DNA from: Providencia rettgeri
GTDB lineage: Bacteria > Pseudomonadota > Gammaproteobacteria > Enterobacterales > Enterobacteriaceae
Assembly (NCBI RefSeq): GCF_013702265.1
Contig: NZ_CP059348.1
Location: forward strand, 1,178,001 to 1,242,000
Direction: 5' to 3'
Length of the DNA stretch: 64,000 nt
Below the pieces are notes generated by a model. The model did not search any database, was not told the DNA's origin, and saw nothing but the letters and a program-made list of their open reading frames with translations. This document shows positions 58,766 to 64,000 of this stretch, piece by piece; position 1 is the stretch's first letter, and each line of letters opens with the position of its first letter. The position numbers and the translations under genes are program-made.

Positions 58766-58808
58766 AAGCATTAATTCCCCAAGCATTAACTTCCAAGGTA
58801 TTAATTCC
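58766..58808. repeat. short tandem repeat downstream of nagE
   Basis: Three imperfect 14-15-bp copies of AAGCATTAATTCC (58766-58780, 58781-58794, 58795-58808), with a fainter fourth copy after them. The 314 bp between nagE and the next gene hold this array, the nagE terminator and otherwise AT-rich sequence. Confidence 0.7.
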
Positions 58809-58984
58809 TATATTAATCAATCATGTATTCGGTATAACCGAATTTAACTTTTTGGTACTTATTACTATTTTATTTCTCTTATGGCTTATTTTCCTTGCGA
58901 TTGATTTCCCTTGTTGGCGAGGGGAAAAATTATTTAAGGAAATTGGTTGGTTAAAGGACGCTGTTTTTTAAAGGAATAAATAAG

Positions 58985-59746
58985 ATGATGTCAAAAATAA
59001 CGCTAGTGAGTGAAGCTAGTGAATATGTGTTTCAAAAAATGAACCATTTTTTTCAATGTTCAGGGAATGCGATTCGCATTCGCAGAATGAACAAAGAGAA
59101 TTTAAAGTATTGCAATATCAGCTCGTTAGCAACTGAAGAGCCTTTGGATTGGCTAGAGTATCAAGAAATTGTCATGACCAAAGAGAGTTTTAGTTTCTGT
59201 TTTAAACTCATTAGCCGTAACCGAATTTTAGTTCGAATACCCGATAAAGCCGCGGGAGGCTGTGTTTGTAGCTATGATCCTCACAGCCGCCGAGCGACAA
59301 TCGAAATACTGCAAAATTTTGAGAAAAACAATAAAGCATTAGATGGAAAAATGATGGTTTACTCATTGCTGAGTATTTTATTTTTTCTCATCAAGGTTGG
59401 GGGCGAGGGGGTCTATATTAACAATCCGGCTAACGAAGACCTTCTTGACTATTATATTGATGAACTAGGCTTTCAGGATGTCTTTAAAGATGGCTGTCTA
59501 CTGTATAGCACCAAGCAGCAGCTGTTTAATCTCTTTGATGCGTTAAGGGAACAATGGAAACCCAAAACGGCTCGAAACATCACAGAAATACCGAATGAGA
59601 GTGAAGAGCTAATTGCGGATGAATTTATGGGTTTGATTATCAGTGTCGCTCAAGCCATTAAGCAGATGCCCAAGGCACCGAAAGGGGAATCTGTTGGGAA
59701 ATTTGCTGATGAATTTGATGTATGGCGAAAAAAACTAATTGATTGA
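58985..59746 (+). CDS. unrecognised protein with GNAT-like C-terminal half
   Basis: 253 residues; I do not recognise the family. Residues of about 75-180 have the strand-helix order of a GNAT fold: paired strands (ILVRIPD, GGCVCSYDP), a strand (ATIEILQN), a long helix (MMVYSLLSILFFLI), a strand (EGVYINNP), then the typical NEDLLDYYIDELGF helix-turn and closing strands (DVFKDGCLLYS). The usual Q/RxxGxG acetyl-CoA loop is not seen, so activity is doubtful. The C-terminal 60 residues look helical. There is no signal peptide. It has tandem ATG codons (58985 and 58988) after AAAGGA. It sits between nagE and glnS, adjacent genes in E. coli. Confidence 0.7.
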   Translation: MMSKITLVSEASEYVFQKMNHFFQCSGNAIRIRRMNKENLKYCNISSLATEEPLDWLEYQEIVMTKESFSFCFKLISRNRILVRIPDKAAGGCVCSYDPHSRRATIEILQNFEKNNKALDGKMMVYSLLSILFFLIKVGGEGVYINNPANEDLLDYYIDELGFQDVFKDGCLLYSTKQQLFNLFDALREQWKPKTARNITEIPNESEELIADEFMGLIISVAQAIKQMPKAPKGESVGKFADEFDVWRKKLID

Positions 59747-59885
59747 ATATACTTAAGTTTGTAAATCAAAGGTTATGTTTGTTAATTAATTTGGCGAAAT
59801 CTCAAAGTGAGTTGTCAAATCTGCGTAAGCACAGGACGGTTCTCAAGGATAAGATAAAAACTCAATCATCTTTGAGGATCATCCT

Positions 59886-60701
59886 GTGGATTTACTACTT
59901 TGTTTATTTGGTTTTATTTCGGGGATCACAACAGCGCTGTTCGGTTTCGGGGGCGGTTTTATTACGGTACCCCTGTTATACGCCTTAATTACCCTTGTTT
60001 GGGGACCCCGCCATGATGCCAGCGACGTTGCGATGCAAATCGCCGTCGCCACGTCCACATTTGTGATGATTTTCTCATCAAGTTTATCGAGCCGGGCACA
60101 CTACCTGAAAGGGAATTTTAACTGGCAAATTATTAAGCCTTTTATGCTGCCTATTTCGATTGGCGGGATTTTAGGCGCTCTCATCGCGTTATCGGTAGAC
60201 AGTGACTGGATCCGCTGGATATTTATCGGTTATCTCATTATCACTATTCTCGACTGCTTTATTCGCCCAGGATTTATGCAACCCCAGTCAGAAGGTAATA
60301 CGTTAAGAAGAGGCAAATGCATTGAGGATACCGTCATCGGTACAGTAATTGGTACTGTCGCGGCATTTTTAGGTGTGGGGGGGAGTGTGATGACGGTGCC
60401 TCTAATGCGTCGTCGTGGAGCGGGCATGTTGCAAGCGGCGGCATTTGCTAACCCGCTGACGTTACCGATGGCAATCACGGGCTCCTTGATTTACTTCTAT
60501 TTTGCGATGGAAAAGCACCTTGAATTAGGCTCCGGCTTCTTAGGGATGATTTATATTAAAGGCGCTTTAATTTTGATTGCTACCTCGTGGCTAGGTATTC
60601 GTTTTGCTTCGTTTTTGATGCCCTACTTGAGTGATAAACGCCACGCCCAAAGCTATCCCATTTTATTGATGGTGGTTCTTGGGGTCATGCTATTCGTATA
60701 A
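59886..60701 (+). CDS. TSUP (TauE/SafE) family membrane permease
   Basis: 271 residues with about eight hydrophobic segments and two TSUP repeats, marked by the glycine-rich motifs GITTALFGFGGGFITVPLL (near 14-32) and VAAFLGVGGSVMTVPLM (near 158-174). The family exports or imports sulfur-containing anions such as sulfite, sulfoacetate or thiosulfate, but the substrate cannot be told here. The start is GTG at 59886 with GAGGA upstream. A 139-bp gap separates it from the unknown gene before it, so they may or may not be co-transcribed. Confidence 0.88.
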   Translation: MDLLLCLFGFISGITTALFGFGGGFITVPLLYALITLVWGPRHDASDVAMQIAVATSTFVMIFSSSLSSRAHYLKGNFNWQIIKPFMLPISIGGILGALIALSVDSDWIRWIFIGYLIITILDCFIRPGFMQPQSEGNTLRRGKCIEDTVIGTVIGTVAAFLGVGGSVMTVPLMRRRGAGMLQAAAFANPLTLPMAITGSLIYFYFAMEKHLELGSGFLGMIYIKGALILIATSWLGIRFASFLMPYLSDKRHAQSYPILLMVVLGVMLFV

Positions 60702-60842
60702 ATAGCCTATTTTTTGATAAAAATCCCTCTTTGCCATTGCTTTTACCGACTAACCTTAATCAAACGGTTGTTTCTGGACGTATTATGGTAGAATATATTC
60801 GGTTACTATACGAATTTAGCGCGCTTTTGGCACTGAGGAACG

Positions 60843-62516
60843 ATGACAATGAATGAGGCAGATGCTCGCCCAACTAACTTTATCCGTCAGATCATAGATG
60901 AAGATCTGGCGACTGGGAAACACACATCAGTACATACCCGTTTTCCACCTGAACCGAATGGCTACTTACACATTGGCCATGCGAAATCAATTTGCTTGAA
61001 CTTTGGTATCGCGAAGGATTATCAAGGCCAGTGTAACTTACGCTTTGATGATACTAACCCGGTCAAAGAAGATGTTGAGTATGTAAACTCCATTCAAAAT
61101 GACGTCCAATGGTTAGGTTTCCAGTGGAGCGGCAACATTCGCTACTCATCGGATTATTTTGATATTTTATATCAATACGCGATTGAGCTTATCAAGAAAG
61201 GCCTTGCCTACGTTGATGAATTAAGCGCGGATGAAATTCGTGAATACCGTGGCACATTAAAAGAGCCAGGTAAAAACAGCCCTTACCGTGAGCGCCTGAT
61301 TGAAGACAACTTAGCGTTATTTGAAAAAATGCGCGAGGGTGGCTTCGAAGAAGGTAAAGCGTGTCTGCGTGCGAAAATCGACATGGCATCGCCATTTATG
61401 GTTATGCGTGACCCCGTGTTATACCGCATTAAATTTGCGGAACATCACCAATCCGGTAACAAGTGGTGCATCTACCCGATGTACGACTTCACTCACTGTA
61501 TTTCTGATGCGCTGGAAGGCATTACACACTCACTGTGTACATTAGAATTCCAAGACAACCGCCGTCTGTATGATTGGGTGCTGGACAATATCACGATTGA
61601 TTGCCACCCGCGTCAGTACGAGTTCTCTCGTCTGAACCTTGAATACACGGTGATGTCAAAACGTAAACTGAACCAATTAGTGACTGAAAAACACGTTGCT
61701 GGTTGGGATGACCCACGCATGCTGACCATCTCTGGTTTACGTCGTCGTGGTTATACTGCTGCATCAATTCGTGAATTCTGCCGTCGTATCGGTGTCACAA
61801 AACAAGATAACAACGTCGAAATGGCGGCATTAGAATCTTGCATCCGTGATGACCTGAATGACTCAGCACCACGTGCAATGGCGGTTATCGATCCAGTTCG
61901 CTTAGTGATTGAAAACATGCCAGCAGGCGAAGAAATTCTGAAGGCACCAAATCACCCGAACAACCCAGAAATGGGAACGCGTGAAGTGCCATTTAGCAAT
62001 GAGCTGTATATTGACCGTGCAGATTTCCGCGAAGAAGCTAACCGCCAATATAAGCGTTTGGTATTAGGTAAAGAAGTGCGTCTGCGTAATGCTTACATCA
62101 TCAAAGCAGAGCGCGTAGAAAAAGATGCAGAAGGCAATATTACCACTATCTTCTGTACTTACGATGCAGGCACATTGAACAAAGATCCTGCTGACGGTCG
62201 TAAAGTTAAAGGCGTTATTCACTGGGTAAGTGCAGCACATGCACTGCCAGCGGAAATTCGTCTGTATGACCGCCTGTTTACTGTACCAAACCCAGCAGCT
62301 GAAGATGATTTCTTATCCGTGTTGAACCCAGAATCTCTGGTTATCCGCCAAGGTTTCGTTGAACCAAGCCTGCGCGATGCGCCAGCAGAAAAAGCATACC
62401 AGTTTGAGCGTGAAGGTTACTTCTGCGCAGATAACAAACTGAGCAGTGCGGATAAGCTGGTGTTTAACCGTACGGTTGGGTTGCGTGATACTTGGGCTAA
62501 GATTGAGTCTAACTAA
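60843..62516 (+). CDS. glnS: glutaminyl-tRNA synthetase GlnS
   Basis: Class Ib aminoacyl-tRNA synthetase that charges tRNA-Gln, whose genes lie 8 kb to the left. The HIGH motif is in [19 protein letters not shown] (near 40), the KMSKS counterpart is [10 protein letters not shown] (near 270), and a C-terminal two-barrel anticodon-binding domain follows. The length is 557 against 554. The ATG at 60843 has GAGGAA upstream; a second ATG follows two codons later. Confidence 0.98.
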   Translation: MTMNEADARPTNFIRQIIDEDLATGKHTSVHTRFPPEPNGYLHIGHAKSICLNFGIAKDYQGQCNLRFDDTNPVKEDVEYVNSIQNDVQWLGFQWSGNIRYSSDYFDILYQYAIELIKKGLAYVDELSADEIREYRGTLKEPGKNSPYRERLIEDNLALFEKMREGGFEEGKACLRAKIDMASPFMVMRDPVLYRIKFAEHHQSGNKWCIYPMYDFTHCISDALEGITHSLCTLEFQDNRRLYDWVLDNITIDCHPRQYEFSRLNLEYTVMSKRKLNQLVTEKHVAGWDDPRMLTISGLRRRGYTAASIREFCRRIGVTKQDNNVEMAALESCIRDDLNDSAPRAMAVIDPVRLVIENMPAGEEILKAPNHPNNPEMGTREVPFSNELYIDRADFREEANRQYKRLVLGKEVRLRNAYIIKAERVEKDAEGNITTIFCTYDAGTLNKDPADGRKVKGVIHWVSAAHALPAEIRLYDRLFTVPNPAAEDDFLSVLNPESLVIRQGFVEPSLRDAPAEKAYQFEREGYFCADNKLSSADKLVFNRTVGLRDTWAKIESN

Positions 62517-62521
62517 ATCCT

Positions 62522-62605
62522 CGTCATACTTCGCGCTGTAGCGGCGTTGGCTGCATTCGCTTAGCTCATTTGCCGCCTCGCTACAACACGAATTATTTAG
62601 AGGAT
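62522..62605. repeat. interspersed palindromic repeat after glnS
   Basis: It starts CGTCATACTTCGCGCTGTAG and ends near CGAATTATTTAGAGG. An imperfect inverted repeat pairs TGTAGCG (62537-62543) with CGCTACA (62579-62585). It resembles the intergenic palindromic repeats of Yersinia, Serratia and Photorhabdus and shares end sequences with the copy near 20.9 kb. Confidence 0.65.
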
Positions 62606-62633
62606 TGTAGGGATAGATTGCTGAAAATGGCCT

Positions 62634-62666
62634 AAAAAAAGACCTCCAATTACTGGGGGTCTTTTT
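62634..62666. terminator. bidirectional terminator between glnS and the Fes-like gene
   Basis: AAAAAGACC (62636-62644) pairs with GGTCTTTTT (62658-62666). A- and T-runs on both sides serve both converging genes. Confidence 0.85.
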
Positions 62667-62711
62667 ACATCAAAATACAGTTGTGGGTGCAGCTGAACAC
62701 TCACAGAAGAT

Positions 62712-64000
62712 TCAGCGTTGGCTCGTGAAATCTTTCAACCCATAGACCAATGCTTCTATCCATGCAGCATAGTCATGGCCACTTGACCATGAATGGAAGC
62801 TGGTTTTGTAGTTTTTATCTCGTAGAACATGTTCAAGCTCTTGGCTATTAAGCCAAATGCCGCCATCAGCACCTTGGTTTTCAAATAATCCTGCTTGTAT
62901 CCAGAAACTGATCGGATAATGTGGCGATTGCTGATATTGACGAGTTAACCATCCTGGCTTTTCACCTTCAGGCGCCCACCAGTACGAGCCTGATAGGCTC
63001 AGCACATGACTAAATTGGTTTGGATATCGCAATGCGACCCAGGATGATGCCAATCCGCCATAACTTGCGCCAGCCACAATCGTCTTTTTATTATTTATTT
63101 CAATACCATTTTTGCTCACCCAAGGTAGCAGTTCCAGTGCCATAAAATCAGCAAAAGCTTCATTTGGAGGGAGTTCCTTGGAGCGACGTTTACTATCCAG
63201 ACTATCTATAAAGACAATATTAATAGGGGGTAATTGATGATTAGCAATCAAACCATCAATTACATTGGCGGTGTGATATTTATCCTGCCAAATTTGACCA
63301 TCAAACAAAAATAATGTCCAACTAACTGGCGTTATCGCTTTTGGGCGATAAAGAATGATTTCCCGACTATTTCCAAGGAGATTACTTTTTAATGTATGCC
63401 GAGTCAAAGAACCATGACGTATAGGCTGCGTCATTGTATCGCGGGTAAAATACCGTGAGGGTTTTAAATCAAGTAAAGATGATGTGTTCCACTTATCATC
63501 ATTTTCTATACTCATCGTCGTGGGATTTAAAGGATCTGCTTGTGCAGTGACCAAAATAGCACGGCGTTGTTCACGCGCATTGCCATCTACTTTAGGAACG
63601 TCAGGCGCTAATTGATATTGCATACGCGTATCTGCAGGGACCACGTAGCTGCGAAACCAAACATCGGAGTCACCCAGTTTAAACATAGGATCATGATCGC
63701 CTGCCGGAGACCCTAAAATAAACACGTTACCGCGGGCTGCGCGCCACAAAAAAGTGACTCGTTTATGAGATGTATCTATGGGTTCAACTAAAGGCGTACC
63801 GATGAGTTGCTGTTTTTCCCAAAATGCATCTGTTGTTCCTCCTGCTGCCAGTTCCTTTGCGAGTTGTTGTAAAGTAGGACTGACTGGATCAAGTTTTCGC
63901 ACGCGATTGAGAGGCTGAGTTTTTGTCATTTTCCAGTCGAACTGCCATTTACTGCCGTTATTTCCATATAATACTAATGATGAAACTTGCCCCGTCGGGG
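62712..64000 (-). CDS. fes: Fes-like enterochelin (siderophore) esterase, N-terminus beyond the window
   Basis: Alpha/beta hydrolase related to Fes and IroD, which cleave ferric enterobactin-type siderophores in the cytoplasm. Visible: the N-terminal Fes domain (about KRVTFLWRAARGNVFILGSP onwards), the nucleophile elbow GASYGGLASSW, the SGSYWWAPEG block shared with Fes, and the catalytic His in SSGHDYAAWIEAL. An ATG at 63929 would give 405 residues, but it has no Shine-Dalgarno at normal spacing, and the frame stays open to the edge (reading VSSLVLYGNNGSKWQFDW just before it). The real start is therefore probably outside the window. Confidence 0.8.
   Translation of the reverse strand, partial: PTGQVSSLVLYGNNGSKWQFDWKMTKTQPLNRVRKLDPVSPTLQQLAKELAAGGTTDAFWEKQQLIGTPLVEPIDTSHKRVTFLWRAARGNVFILGSPAGDHDPMFKLGDSDVWFRSYVVPADTRMQYQLAPDVPKVDGNAREQRRAILVTAQADPLNPTTMSIENDDKWNTSSLLDLKPSRYFTRDTMTQPIRHGSLTRHTLKSNLLGNSREIILYRPKAITPVSWTLFLFDGQIWQDKYHTANVIDGLIANHQLPPINIVFIDSLDSKRRSKELPPNEAFADFMALELLPWVSKNGIEINNKKTIVAGASYGGLASSWVALRYPNQFSHVLSLSGSYWWAPEGEKPGWLTRQYQQSPHYPISFWIQAGLFENQGADGGIWLNSQELEHVLRDKNYKTSFHSWSSGHDYAAWIEALVYGLKDFTSQR

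Noticed and set aside
59743-59988. 81-codon frame between the GNAT-like gene and the TSUP gene
   Set aside because: It overlaps the TSUP start in another frame and lacks family signals. It could be translated, but nothing supports it.

Overview
The window is a chromosomal segment of a gammaproteobacterium of the order Enterobacterales, most likely Providencia or a close relative in the Morganellaceae. Nearly every housekeeping gene matches the Escherichia coli protein in length and motifs. The moderately AT-rich base composition fits Providencia better than Morganella or Proteus, but this is judged by eye. The species call is an inference. I see no phage, transposase, CRISPR array or rRNA gene.

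Layout. 1-6.7 kb: pssA (phospholipid synthesis), patZ (protein acetylation), tapT and yfiF (RNA modification). 6.7-12.1 kb: the emrRAB multidrug efflux locus and a YgaY-like transporter. 12.2-16.1 kb: the class Ib ribonucleotide reductase operon nrdHIEF, with NrdR and Fur boxes upstream. 16.2-17.2 kb: ogt and cspE. 17.3-31.1 kb: a long leftward block of lipA, lipB, ybeD, dacA, rlpA, mrdB, mrdA, rlmH, rsfS, nadD, holA, lptE and leuS (lipoylation, cell-wall elongation, ribosome and tRNA functions, NAD synthesis, outer-membrane LPS assembly). 31.5-34.7 kb: the gltIJKL glutamate/aspartate ABC transporter, with a likely SroC-type RNA between gltI and gltJ.

34.7-41.9 kb is accessory sequence placed where E. 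coli has gltI next to lnt. It holds a copper-tolerance/thiol-redox set (scsABCD-like) and a poorly characterised module: a NrtR-type Nudix/winged-helix regulator divergent from a translationally coupled pair encoding a soluble SPFH coiled-coil protein and an NAD-kinase-like protein. Four copies of TGTC-N5-GACA, two exact and two with one mismatch, fill the shared promoter region. I consider this the best candidate for an undescribed system.

42-49.1 kb: lnt, corC, ybeY, ybeZ and miaB leftward, then ubiF rightward. 49.1-51.7 kb: a HxlR regulator divergent from an NfsB-type nitroreductase, then dctA. 52.1-52.8 kb: a six-gene tRNA operon (Met-Leu-Gln-Gln-Met-Gln) with a stable-RNA promoter. 52.9-58.7 kb: the N-acetylglucosamine regulon nagC, nagA, nagB / nagE with two NagC operators 94 bp apart. 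58.9-60.7 kb: an unrecognised GNAT-like protein and a TSUP permease. 60.8-62.5 kb: glnS. The right edge cuts a Fes-like siderophore esterase.

Compared with the E. coli order, trxC, cobC, ybeF, asnB and nagD are absent from their usual places. Several genes start with TTG or GTG. Where homologue length and a Shine-Dalgarno sequence agreed, I moved starts inward from the longest reading frame, and each entry says so.
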